This document shows, piece after piece, positions 44,786-54,223 of a stretch of 64,000 nucleotides of DNA. The stretch comes from Bacteroidota bacterium. GTDB taxonomy: Bacteria > Bacteroidota > Bacteroidia > Chitinophagales > Saprospiraceae. Position 1 is the first letter of the stretch, and each line of letters begins with the position of its first letter. Location: assembly GCA_963169455.1 (NCBI GenBank), contig CAUJDW010000149.1:26882-90881 (forward strand). The letters are read 5' to 3'. The notes beneath the pieces are model-generated. The model was not told where the DNA came from and searched no databases. It saw nothing but the letters and a program-made list of their open reading frames with translations. A program made the position numbers and the translations under genes.

Positions 44786-47700
44786 TCAGGCGATCTGCCG
44801 CTGCTCCTGCCAGGAGGTGCTGAAGCTGATGTTGATGACCAGGAAGATGCTGATGTCCAGCCCGAATGTCACCTGGCAGGCCAGGTCGGTGCGGGAGCCG
44901 CCGCCGCCAATCGTCTTTTTGGAAACCGTGCCTTTGGCTTCGATCGTTATGGTGATGGACACCAGCCCGCCGAGAATCTCGGCATGGCCTTCGAAAAGCA
45001 TAAAGGCAGTGACCTCGATGATCCCGCTGGCGGCGAATATTTCCACTCCCACTACGAAAAGTACGCTGACGTTGCCCGCCACCGGCAGCCCGATAACGAT
45101 CTGGGCGCCGAAGCCGAATTTCATGCGCAGGCTTGGCCCGATCTTGGTGTCGGCGGCAATGTCGAGGTTGACCTGCCCGATGGCGTAAATGGTCGCGGCC
45201 GAAAGGGATACGCACATGACCGACAGGCGCCCGTAGAAACCAAGCAGCCCGCCGGCGCTCGGCAGCAATTCGTTGGCGTCGGAAGTAACCTTGATGGCTG
45301 CGTTGAAATAAGCCCCGATGGTCAGCCCGGCTTCCAGTTTGAAGGGGGTGTTCGGGTCGTTGTACACGGCATCGGGCACGGGGAAGCGCAGCACCGGTAT
45401 CTCTTTCGTCGCTTCGAACTTGTATTCCCAGCTTCCGGCCTTGTTGCTCATGGCAAGCTTCAGCCCACTGGCAACGGCCCCTGCATAGTCGCCGCCCTGC
45501 AGCTTTTGGAGAATCTCCAGGATTTCGATTACCGGCTCCAGTTCGGGCGCGAACTCGATTTCCGGTTGCGGATAGGCGGCTTCGGATCCCTTCCTGGAGT
45601 CCCAGTTGCCCCGGATGGTGATCAGCCGGTTGATGCCCGCCAGGTCGACGACCAGCCCGATGTTGCCCATCCGGCTTTTCCAGGTTTCGGCAATGTCGGC
45701 AGCAGCCGAATTGATGTTGAAATCCAGGCTCCCTTTCTGTTCCCCGCTGCCCGATTTGGCTTTGTATTCGATGTAAATCCTGAAATTGCCGTCGCCAAGG
45801 TCGATCAGTTCGAACTCCTGATCCGGCAGATCGAAAGTGGCTACTTCTTTCAGCAGCTCATAACCCTGCTGTTTGGCGTTGTTGACAACCTCCGCTACGT
45901 CCATGAGTTCCCAGACGTCTTGCCCGATGTCCTGCAACCCGCCCTTCAGGAATTCGTTGCCGTTTTTTATCAGGGATATGGCCTCGCCGAGGCTGGTTTC
46001 GGCATTACCTATATTGGGGAAAACGGCTTTGGAATTCACGATGCGGAAGGCATCCACAAACAGGGGCGGGGTTTTGCTGAATAGTTTCTTTTTTCCCTGT
46101 TCGAAAGAAGGCGTCAGGAACAGGGCTTTCTGCGTATCGGTGCTTTGCAGGAAGCCGAAGTTTATAGTGTCGGCTGCCGGCTGGCGCAGCAGCTCAGTGG
46201 GGTTGGCGATCCGGAGCAGGGCATCAGCCGGGGAGATGTCCGGTTTCTGCCCGTCGCCGTCGCGCACCAGTTTCCCTATCCGGATCAGGGGAACGCCAAG
46301 GTTGGCGGGCGCCGGGCTAACTTCCCCGGTATCGCGTTCGTGTTTTACTATCGACCAGGAACCGTCTGCGGGTAAAAGCACATTGCCCCGGCCGGCAACC
46401 GCAAAAGCGATATCCGTGCCATTGGCGCCGAAGGAATTGTTGAAGTCAAAGCGGCTGAGGCGCATCTTCTGCCCGCTCCCGCCGAGGTCGATTTCACAAT
46501 CGACGGGGCCGCCTATCGAGTTCAGTTGCTGGATAAGAAGATCCCGGAGCGCAGCGCTGGAGAGGGGCAGCCCCTTTGGTGAGATCTGCACATAGCCTAG
46601 TATCTTTTTGGAGGGCGTCAGCTTCCTGTCTACGCCCTTGATCTTTTTGATATTGAAGCCTGAAACGGCGTTTTCGATGTCCACATCCGCATTGAAATAA
46701 ACCGGCTGAAGGGAGAAAGCAAGGCTGTCTCCTGCGGCCGGGTTATCGACGAGCAGCCCATCCTTGTCCACCATTTTCGGAGAAACCATGTTGGCGTTGT
46801 AAACGGCAATGTCGCCGGCTTCCTGGATGTCTTTCACATTGTACAGGCCTTTGACAATGCCAGGGTGGATCTCGTATTTTCCCAGCCCGGGGTCGAAAGC
46901 TGCGCCGGGCTCCATGGCGCTGAAGGTGGGCATCCGGTACTTTTTCACCTCGCCGTTATCGATGACGTTGACGTAGTAGTTCAGGAAAAATTCCCCGTCG
47001 CTTTCGGCTTGCCATCCCGTGTCGAAGCGGTAAACGTAACCACTGCCTACCCGGAACAGGGTGATGGTGCGCACTACCCTGATCGCCCAGGGGTACATGA
47101 TGCTTTTCACCTGTATGATCTCATGGGCGCAGCGCCCTACGAATACGTCGAAGCGGGCCTGGCTTGTTTCGGCGATGGTGGCGAAGGGGTTGAGCCAGTT
47201 GCTGAATGTACTGGCTCCGTACCCGCTCAGGTCGATGCGGGTGAGAGGCACGCCGCGCTGGCTCGGGAAATCGGGCGGCAGCGCAAAGAAATCCTGGTTG
47301 AATATTTTGGTGACGCTTTTGCCCAGGGTGCTGTCCCCTTTGGCCGAGCCGTCAAATTCCAGCACGTTGTTGATCTGGACGGTGCTGCCGATAAAGCTGT
47401 CGCTTTCCCCGGGGAGGAAGGCCTCGCCGGCATTGAGCTGCAACTGCAGGCTGCCCTTCATGTTCCCGCCGAACTCCATCGCGTTGAGAAGGAATTCCGA
47501 CCCTCTGCGGCTCAGGATCTGGTTGTTCTGCTGGTCCTGATAATGGTATTGATTCTGGAGCAGGGCCACCGCTTTCATGCCGAAAGGCAGGGTGAAAAAA
47601 GTGAGGGCGGCGAAATTGTCGTCGGCCTCGAAATTTTCCAGCAGGAAACCCGTCAGGGGCAGGGGGGCCAGGGCTACGGTATCGTTGCTGGCGTTGAGGA

Positions 47701-50128
47701 TATGCATCGGCCCGCCATCATCCGGGTAATAATTGAAACCTACGGAGGGGTCGCCGGGATCGGCTCCGGGTTGTGGGGGCGTCAGGTTGAAGACGGGTTC
47801 CCAGGAAATCTGGGGCACGGTAAAGGCGCGGACATTGATAGCCGGGCTGATGACGTCCATCCCGTCCACTTGAATGGGAAAACCGGTATTGGGGTTTTGA
47901 GGGTTTATGGGGACGTGGGTGGTGACGCTGGCCGTGCCGCGCAGGGCGTAGGAATTGAAGCTGATGCCGAACAGCCCGGCATTGGTGCTGACGTCCAGCA
48001 GGGCGAAGAGGTCGCGGGTGAGGCGGCCGGAAAAAGCGTCCCACTGCCTGCCGTAATCTTCCAGCCGTTCGTCCCGGGCTGCTGATGTGCCGGCCGTTTG
48101 GGCGCCGCCGCCGGTAAGGGATGCGAACAATCCGAACTGGTTGTTTACGTCAGGGGTTTCGCCGGTGCTTTCGGCGTTTTGGCCGCCCGGCCCGCCGGAA
48201 TCCTGCGCTTCGCCGGACAGTGAAATGCCTGCGAACTGGTTGCTCAGCGGCGCCAGGTGGAAAGACACGGAAACTTCGTCAAAACCGCCCGCTTCGGCAG
48301 ACGGGGGATCCCATTTTACACGGCACACCAGCCAGGAAGAAATACCCGTGTCCGGGGGGACTCCAGCTGCCGTCGTGCGGCCCCTGCCGCCCAGGATCTG
48401 CCTTTTCAGGATGCCGAGTTGGGCGGCATAAGGGTCGGGCAGCGTGGGTATGTAGGCATACAGGCCGAAAGTCAGGAACAGGGATCCTTTTTCTACCCTT
48501 GAATAGTCATCGGACAGGGCGCCGAAGAGCAGGCAGCCGTTCACGCGGCTCACCTTGAACAAGGCGTTGGAAAGCGCCAGGGCCATCTGGCCGGGCCCTT
48601 GCCCGCTCAGCAGGGCTTCGTCCTGGATGAGGTTGTCATCGAACAGGTAGATGAGCTTGTTCGTATCGCTGACGGCTACCAGCAAGAGCGAATTCAGGGA
48701 GCGCACAGCAGGAGGCTCCCCGTTCACCCTGACCGGCCGGTCGATGTGGAAAGTGCTGTTGGCCAGGCACATAAGCAACTCATGGCCATTGGCATTGCTG
48801 ATGTAGAAAAACAGGGTGGGAGAGGGGAAGCTGAGCTCCACGCTTGTCCCGAAGGGGTTGGCCTCATCGGCCCAGAGCTGGAATTGCTGGCTGGCCTGCA
48901 GGTTGGCCGCCGCCAGTTCGGCCAGCAGTATCTGGCCCGGCTGCACGAGGAAAACGGGCTGGGACAACTGCAGCCCCCCACCTTCCAGCCCGGCCCATTC
49001 GCCGGTATGGCCTGCGCCGCATTGCACCATCATGGCGCCCGTGCCGGCAGCAGGAGCAGGTTGGTTAATGTCAATATTGGCTACCGGAAGCGCCCAGGCG
49101 CTCCTGTTTATGGCGGCGGAACCGCTGATGGTGTGGAATTCGGATGCGCTGTTCTGTATGTCAAGAGACGGAGCGGACGCACTGAACGGGACTAAAATGC
49201 GCTGTAATGGAGCTTCAAAAGAAGGCTGTTGCTGGCCGTCCCATTGAAAATTGACATTTTGCCCGAATAATTGCCAGGCAGCTCTGCCCACTTCATCTAT
49301 GGTGCGGCCCTGGGCGGAAAAGTGGAAAGCCAGGGTTTGGGGAAGCTGCAGGTTCATATTTCTGGCGTCGGCGCCATAAGGGCTGCTCATGCCCGCTCCT
49401 TCCTGTTCTGCCTGTTTCAGGTTCAGCACCACGGATACGGTGGCGCCCGCAGTTGCAGTCAGTTTATTGTCGATCACCTGGGCCTGCTGGCTCAGGCTTA
49501 TCCGCCCGCCATGGATAGTAAGCCCCGTATATCCGGCGGGCGGAGCATTGGGCGCCAGTATCTCAGACTTGATCCAGATGCTGCCCGCCGCGAGGTTCAG
49601 CATTCTCAGCTGGTTGAAGCCGATGGGCAATTCCAGGTTGACGGGAATGGGCTGCCCTTGTTTGACCCGGAACAACAAAACTGGCTCGGGCTGGCCCTGC
49701 AGGTACAGGGCTGTCCATTTTTCGATCAGATAGAAATCGAACCAGAACTGCCTGCCGTCTTTGTTCAGGAATGGCCCTACGGAATGGTTCACCTGAGCGC
49801 CGGCGCCCCAGGAAGGCGTGGAGCCATAAGCCAGCTGCTCCCGCACCGGGATTTCCCGGACGAAAACCCGGAGGGTGGGTTCTTCTTCCAGGTTTTCCGC
49901 CAGTTGGGCCAGCCTTTCCAGGCGCTGAGGGGAGATTTTTTCATCGAAGAAGAGGTCGGCTTTTTCAAAGGAGAAATCACTGCTCTTCAGAAGCCGGAAG
50001 TCTTCCGGGAGGGAGGTTTTGGCCAGGGAACTGTAGAGCCTTTCAAGCCTGGATTGCTGCTCGCTGGTTTCAGCGGCCAGATGCCCTGCTAACCCGTGAA
50101 GGGTAGCCTTGAGTTGATTTATATCCAT
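44786..50128 (-). CDS. Giant protein of unknown function (1780 aa)
   Basis: I recognise no domain. The start (MDINQLKATLHGLAGHLAAE) is an amphipathic helical segment, not a signal peptide. About residues 100-1000 are beta-rich with repeated short motifs of G, N, Q and aromatic residues. A conserved-looking middle part includes FVGRCAHEIIQVKSIMYPWA and GYVYRFDTGWQAESDG. The last ~230 residues are a glycine-rich, alternating hydrophobic beta region (LPVAGNVSVLFVVGVEIFAA, GGLVSITITIEAKGTVS) that could form a barrel, fibre or membrane-inserting structure. It is the first gene of the two-gene unit, with a 183-base gap upstream. Confidence 0.82.
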   Translation of the reverse strand: MDINQLKATLHGLAGHLAAETSEQQSRLERLYSSLAKTSLPEDFRLLKSSDFSFEKADLFFDEKISPQRLERLAQLAENLEEEPTLRVFVREIPVREQLAYGSTPSWGAGAQVNHSVGPFLNKDGRQFWFDFYLIEKWTALYLQGQPEPVLLFRVKQGQPIPVNLELPIGFNQLRMLNLAAGSIWIKSEILAPNAPPAGYTGLTIHGGRISLSQQAQVIDNKLTATAGATVSVVLNLKQAEQEGAGMSSPYGADARNMNLQLPQTLAFHFSAQGRTIDEVGRAAWQLFGQNVNFQWDGQQQPSFEAPLQRILVPFSASAPSLDIQNSASEFHTISGSAAINRSAWALPVANIDINQPAPAAGTGAMMVQCGAGHTGEWAGLEGGGLQLSQPVFLVQPGQILLAELAAANLQASQQFQLWADEANPFGTSVELSFPSPTLFFYISNANGHELLMCLANSTFHIDRPVRVNGEPPAVRSLNSLLLVAVSDTNKLIYLFDDNLIQDEALLSGQGPGQMALALSNALFKVSRVNGCLLFGALSDDYSRVEKGSLFLTFGLYAYIPTLPDPYAAQLGILKRQILGGRGRTTAAGVPPDTGISSWLVCRVKWDPPSAEAGGFDEVSVSFHLAPLSNQFAGISLSGEAQDSGGPGGQNAESTGETPDVNNQFGLFASLTGGGAQTAGTSAARDERLEDYGRQWDAFSGRLTRDLFALLDVSTNAGLFGISFNSYALRGTASVTTHVPINPQNPNTGFPIQVDGMDVISPAINVRAFTVPQISWEPVFNLTPPQPGADPGDPSVGFNYYPDDGGPMHILNASNDTVALAPLPLTGFLLENFEADDNFAALTFFTLPFGMKAVALLQNQYHYQDQQNNQILSRRGSEFLLNAMEFGGNMKGSLQLQLNAGEAFLPGESDSFIGSTVQINNVLEFDGSAKGDSTLGKSVTKIFNQDFFALPPDFPSQRGVPLTRIDLSGYGASTFSNWLNPFATIAETSQARFDVFVGRCAHEIIQVKSIMYPWAIRVVRTITLFRVGSGYVYRFDTGWQAESDGEFFLNYYVNVIDNGEVKKYRMPTFSAMEPGAAFDPGLGKYEIHPGIVKGLYNVKDIQEAGDIAVYNANMVSPKMVDKDGLLVDNPAAGDSLAFSLQPVYFNADVDIENAVSGFNIKKIKGVDRKLTPSKKILGYVQISPKGLPLSSAALRDLLIQQLNSIGGPVDCEIDLGGSGQKMRLSRFDFNNSFGANGTDIAFAVAGRGNVLLPADGSWSIVKHERDTGEVSPAPANLGVPLIRIGKLVRDGDGQKPDISPADALLRIANPTELLRQPAADTINFGFLQSTDTQKALFLTPSFEQGKKKLFSKTPPLFVDAFRIVNSKAVFPNIGNAETSLGEAISLIKNGNEFLKGGLQDIGQDVWELMDVAEVVNNAKQQGYELLKEVATFDLPDQEFELIDLGDGNFRIYIEYKAKSGSGEQKGSLDFNINSAAADIAETWKSRMGNIGLVVDLAGINRLITIRGNWDSRKGSEAAYPQPEIEFAPELEPVIEILEILQKLQGGDYAGAVASGLKLAMSNKAGSWEYKFEATKEIPVLRFPVPDAVYNDPNTPFKLEAGLTIGAYFNAAIKVTSDANELLPSAGGLLGFYGRLSVMCVSLSAATIYAIGQVNLDIAADTKIGPSLRMKFGFGAQIVIGLPVAGNVSVLFVVGVEIFAASGIIEVTAFMLFEGHAEILGGLVSITITIEAKGTVSKKTIGGGGSRTDLACQVTFGLDISIFLVINISFSTSWQEQRQIA

Positions 50129-50311
50129 AGCGTTTTTGGGATAAGGAAGCAGTAGAACGGCATCTAAGGCTTCCGTGTATGAATCGTCAGGATATTATTC
50201 TTCTCATTGGGCTTCCCTGCCTCAGGACAATCTTTTGTATCGGATTTTACAATATTTCAAAAAAAATTTTAAAACCGCAATTTTTTTTTATTCATCCCGG
50301 GCTTAGTCCAA

Positions 50312-51538
50312 TTAATATTCAGCAAGGCGCTTTATTGCTTCCATGCACATTCTGCTATTGTGGTAGGGCGCCTTCCACGGGCCGGCTATATCTTGCAGTG
50401 GCAGAGGGGTTCCGGTGCGGGTTACGCCCCAGCGCCATTCTCCCAGTTTGGGGTCTTTGATTCGGGTTTGGATGAATGACCAGCAGTTTGCCGTTGCGTC
50501 GAGAAACCGCTTTTCGCCGCTCAACTGCCAGGCGTTGATAAACCCCACCATCGCCTCTGCCTGTGGCCACCAGTGTTTATCAGTGTCGGTAAGGCCCTGC
50601 GGGCCGGCCTCGTTCAGCAGGGCGCCGTCGGCGTCGACTCCCTGTTGCAGAACGGCGCCGGCAATGTGCACGGCCGTCCGGCTGACATCGCTGCTGAGGG
50701 CTTCGTCTTGCAAAATTTCTGCCGCTTCAGTAGCCAGCCAGCTATACTCGATGTCGTGCCCGAAGGATACCTCGTGGGACATTCGCTCCCATTTTCTGCT
50801 GAAGAACAGGTGCAGGCTGTGGCGCTCCGCATCGATAAAGCGTCTTTGCATGAGGTTTGCCAGTCCGTGCAGGGCGCTGCCGACGGCCTGGTTTCCATCC
50901 ACTTCAAACAGGCGGGTATAGGCTTCCAGGATGTGGAGGTGGGTATTCATGGTTTTGGCGGCCTGGGGCTCCTTTTCGCTGAGGCGCAGGTCGGCCGCAG
51001 GCTGCCAGTCCTTTTCGAAAGCTTCGTAGTATCCACCCCATTCAGGGTCGCGGCTGTATTTTTCGATCAGCAGGAACAACTCCATGGCTGTTTCCAGTGC
51101 TTCCTGTTTTCCCGAAAGGGCGTAGTACTCGGCCAGGGCATAAATGGCGAAAGCCTGCGCATAAACCTGCTTCCTGGGCTGGACGGGGGCTCCTCGGTAG
51201 TCCAGCATCCAGAACACGCCTCCATGAACCCGGTCGAGGAAGTGTTCCAGGATATACCGGCAGGCCCGCTCCGCCATGCCTGCATATTCGGCAAGTCCAG
51301 TGGTGCGGGCGGCAGCGGAGAAGGCCCAGAGGATGCGGGTGTTCAGAATAACGCCCTTGTCGGCGCGGGGGTGCAGTTGCCCCCCGGCATCTATGCGGCC
51401 GTAAAAGCCACCGGACTCCTGGTCGGGCATGCGCTCCATCCACCAGGCCAGGATGTTTCGGAGTTCCGTTTCGGCAGCTTCCCGGAGCGCGCCGGCCTGC
51501 TTTTTTTCTTCAGAAGATATTGGCCGGGAGTTGTCCAT
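50312..51538 (-). CDS. Cellobiose/mannobiose 2-epimerase (AGE family)
   Basis: 408 aa, an (alpha/alpha)6-barrel epimerase. Family signatures are [54 protein letters not shown], the histidine-bearing [14 protein letters not shown] and [17 protein letters not shown]. It interconverts the reducing-end glucose and mannose of disaccharides. With GH26 mannanase and GH130 phosphorylase upstream, it should turn mannobiose into mannosyl-glucose, the substrate of the phosphorylase. Its start overlaps the 3' end of the GH130 reading frame by 29 bases. Confidence 0.93.
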   Translation of the reverse strand: MDNSRPISSEEKKQAGALREAAETELRNILAWWMERMPDQESGGFYGRIDAGGQLHPRADKGVILNTRILWAFSAAARTTGLAEYAGMAERACRYILEHFLDRVHGGVFWMLDYRGAPVQPRKQVYAQAFAIYALAEYYALSGKQEALETAMELFLLIEKYSRDPEWGGYYEAFEKDWQPAADLRLSEKEPQAAKTMNTHLHILEAYTRLFEVDGNQAVGSALHGLANLMQRRFIDAERHSLHLFFSRKWERMSHEVSFGHDIEYSWLATEAAEILQDEALSSDVSRTAVHIAGAVLQQGVDADGALLNEAGPQGLTDTDKHWWPQAEAMVGFINAWQLSGEKRFLDATANCWSFIQTRIKDPKLGEWRWGVTRTGTPLPLQDIAGPWKAPYHNSRMCMEAIKRLAEY

Positions 51539-52729
51539 TTGCGATCATTTTTTCCAGAATGGGGATGTTCTCGTCGATCAGAGCGCAACGTTGCGCGACA
51601 CTGGCCGCCGACCGCAAGCCGTCTTCAGGCGTGTTCATGGCGTAATCGAGCAACTGCCCGACGGAGGTGGTGGCGACGTGCAGGCGGGTGTCGGAAGAGC
51701 CGTAGTAGATAAAAACTTCCTCTTTCTCATTGACAATCCAGCCGTTGCTGAAGACGACATTGCCCACATCGCCGATATATTCCTTACCCGCCGGGGCGAT
51801 GAAGTGCCCGCCTGGCAGGTGGGTTACCCTCCAGGGTTCTTCCAGGCTCGTCAGAAAGAGGTACAGCACATAGCGAAGCCCTGAAGCTGTGTTGCGCACC
51901 CCGTGGGCGAGGTGCAGCCAGCCTTTTCCGGTTTTGATGGGAACAGGCCCCTGTCCGTTCTTCACTTCCTGATGGTATGGTACGCTTTGCCATCGACGAT
52001 GCGCTCTTCCCAGACTTCGGCCCGTTCCATGCTTTCCGTCAGCCCCCAGCCAATACCGCCGCCGCTGCCTACCTCGATGAAACCGTCCTGAGGGCGGGTG
52101 TACAGGGCATATTTGCCCCCGACGAATTCCGGGTGCAGCACCACGTTGCGCTGCTGGCCGGAATTGGAGATGAGGTCGGGCAGGCGCTCCCAGTGCAGCA
52201 GGTCTTTGGTGCGGGCAATGCCGCACTGGGCCACGGCTGCCGAGCTGTCGTGGGGCCGGCTGCGGTCTTTGCGCTCGGTGCAGAACAAACCGTAAATCCA
52301 GCCGTCTTCATGCAGGGTCAGGCGCATGTCGTACACGTTGGTGTCCGGCTCATCGGTTTCCGGCATCCGCACAGGGTATTTCCAGAAGCGGAAATTATCG
52401 ATGCCATTTGGGCTTTCGGCCAGGGCGAAAAAGGATTTCCGGTCATTGCCCTCCACCCGGGCCATGACCAGATAGCGGCCGTCGAGGTAGATGGCCCCGG
52501 CGTTGAAAGTTGCGTTGACGCCCTGGCGTTCCATCAGGCGGGGGTTGCTGGCCTCGTCAAGGCTGTAGCGCCAGTACAGGGGCGTATGTTCGGCCGTCAC
52601 TACGGGATGCCGGTAGCGCTGATAGATGCCGTTGGAGTGGGGGAGCGGTTCGTTTTTTCTGCTGAGCAGGGCCTCCTGCTCCTGGAAAAGCCGGAGCAGC
52701 CGGGCCTGGAATTGGTTTTTTTCTGACAT
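51510..52729 (-). pseudogene. GH130 mannosyl-glucose phosphorylase, interrupted by a single-base frameshift
   Basis: The first 255 codons ([20 protein letters not shown] …) and the remaining ~150 codons lie in different frames on the minus strand. They join at about 51968, where …KAYHTI in one frame continues as [20 protein letters not shown] in the other. One missing base in a CC run explains this. Together they are a complete GH130 enzyme ([60 protein letters not shown]). GH130 splits 4-O-beta-mannosyl-glucose into mannose 1-phosphate and glucose. The frameshift may be a true mutation or an assembly error; the intact flanking operon favours the latter. Confidence 0.85.
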
Positions 52730-52737
52730 GGCGGTAT

Positions 52738-53940
52738 TTATTTCTTTTTCGTGGCATTATTTCTTTTCGGAAAGCGGTACACATCCGGCATGTTGTCCTG
52801 GAATTTTACGGCAGGGTCGGCCCTGAAGGCAAGGAAATTGGCTGTGCTGGGGTGCCCTGGATAAGGAGCGTAGTGGTGTCCGATGTGCGCATTGCGCCAT
52901 ACCAGAAGGTATGCAATTTTGCTGGCGTCATTGCCGGCTTTGATGGGTTTGAGCAAGGCCTCCGTCCACCACAGGGGGTCGGGTATTCTTTCGTAACCCG
53001 TTTCCGTAAGGGCGGCTACTTTTCCTTTTTCTGCAGCCAGCCGGGCCACGATATCCAGCCTTCTGGTGAGGCTATCGGGCTTGCCGTTGAGGCCTACATC
53101 GCGGTAATTATCGATACCCAGGATGTCGACGTATTCATCTCCGGGGTAAAATTCCAGGTACTGTTCGGGGCTATCCACGACGTCCGTCGAATAAGCGTAG
53201 AGGAGGTTTTTCAGGCCTTTGGCGTCCCGCAGGTACTCGACGGTGAAGCGCCAGAGTTGTTTGTATTCTTCGGCGCTGCAATTGCCTTTTCCCCACCAGA
53301 ACCAGGAGCCGGTATGTTCGTGGAAAGGCCGGAATATAAGGGGTACCGGCTTTCGCAGAGGGAATCCCGCTCTAAGGCTGTGGGCGAAAGCCGCAAAGTG
53401 GTCGAGCTGTGCGAGGTAGGCTTCGTGTTTTGGCCCGCCGGGCAGGATGGCCGCCACGGCCGGGGTAGTGTCCCAGGAACTCCCTCCGTTCACGGGGTTG
53501 TCCATGTGCCAGCTGATGGTGTTGACGGCGCCCATTTTATAAGCATCGATGATCCACTGCTGCATTTTGCCGAAGAAGACCGTGTCGATATTGAATGCGC
53601 TTTGTCCCAGTTTGCCGGCGTCCCAGCCGAAGACCGCGGGGTGGGCGCCGCAAACGTCTTTTACATCGGAGCGCCCATTTGCCTCTTTCCACCCGATGCC
53701 GTAGGCCAGTGCGTCCTGATGCCCGAACAGAATGCTCTGCCCCGAAATCTCCTTCAGGTTGGCGTACAGGGCCCGCACCCGCCGGTGGGCTTCGGCGTCA
53801 ACCAGCTGGGGATGCCTGGCGGGATTCTGCGCGCGCGCCGTTCGGGAAAAGGGAAGGGAGGAGAGAATAAGGGTAAGCAACAAAAGCATGGCGGAAAAGG
53901 ATATCTCCGTTCCCGGCCTAAGGGATTGCTGGTTTTTCAT
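52738..53940 (-). CDS. Secreted GH26 endo-beta-1,4-mannanase
   Basis: 400 aa from the ATG at 53940 ([20 protein letters not shown]), which gives a signal peptide ending at ARAQ. The catalytic domain has the GH26 pair: acid/base Glu208 in [14 protein letters not shown] and nucleophile Glu313 in ALTETGYE, about 105 residues apart as expected. Substrate-binding stretches [18 protein letters not shown] and [14 protein letters not shown] are also family-typical. It cuts beta-mannan to manno-oligosaccharides outside the cell or in the periplasm. It is the first gene of the mannan cassette, 8 bases from the GH130 gene. Confidence 0.94.
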   Translation of the reverse strand: MKNQQSLRPGTEISFSAMLLLLTLILSSLPFSRTARAQNPARHPQLVDAEAHRRVRALYANLKEISGQSILFGHQDALAYGIGWKEANGRSDVKDVCGAHPAVFGWDAGKLGQSAFNIDTVFFGKMQQWIIDAYKMGAVNTISWHMDNPVNGGSSWDTTPAVAAILPGGPKHEAYLAQLDHFAAFAHSLRAGFPLRKPVPLIFRPFHEHTGSWFWWGKGNCSAEEYKQLWRFTVEYLRDAKGLKNLLYAYSTDVVDSPEQYLEFYPGDEYVDILGIDNYRDVGLNGKPDSLTRRLDIVARLAAEKGKVAALTETGYERIPDPLWWTEALLKPIKAGNDASKIAYLLVWRNAHIGHHYAPYPGHPSTANFLAFRADPAVKFQDNMPDVYRFPKRNNATKKK

Positions 53941-54119
53941 GTCGTTTGACTTTGTGCAAACAAAGGCGGGAATAGCCGATTGTACGGATGTTAAATTAAT
54001 ACTTTTTGGGGTTTTTTGTAACAATTTCGCTTCTCATTCCCGGGGCCGGCGATTCGGCGGTGTCATTTTAAAAAAGATCGCTATTTTCGGAGCTGTTATA
54101 TTTATTCTGCCAACTGTTC

Positions 54120-54195
54120 AGGGCTCCTTCGTGGGTTGATCTGGAACGCGGGCCCGCGGCGCAGATTACCCCTGAAGGAGTCCTAAATAGTTACA
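54120..54195. repeat. Long palindromic intergenic element, copy 2 (internally deleted)
   Basis: Arms 54120-54130 and 54174-54184 pair (11 bp, one mismatch) and pairing continues imperfectly inward to a GC-rich centre near 54152. The right half (54156-54195) resembles 2526-2566 of copy 1, and the left part keeps the GGAACGCGGGCC segment. The loop and inner arm of copy 1 are absent. It lies just upstream of the GH38-like gene. Confidence 0.7.
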
Positions 54196-54223
54196 ACTTT
54201 TTCGAAATTTAAAGAAGCGGTTT

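Noticed and set aside
43290..45188. 632-codon open frame opposite the two giant genes
   Set aside because: It crosses the gap between the two minus-strand genes and has antisense-type composition.
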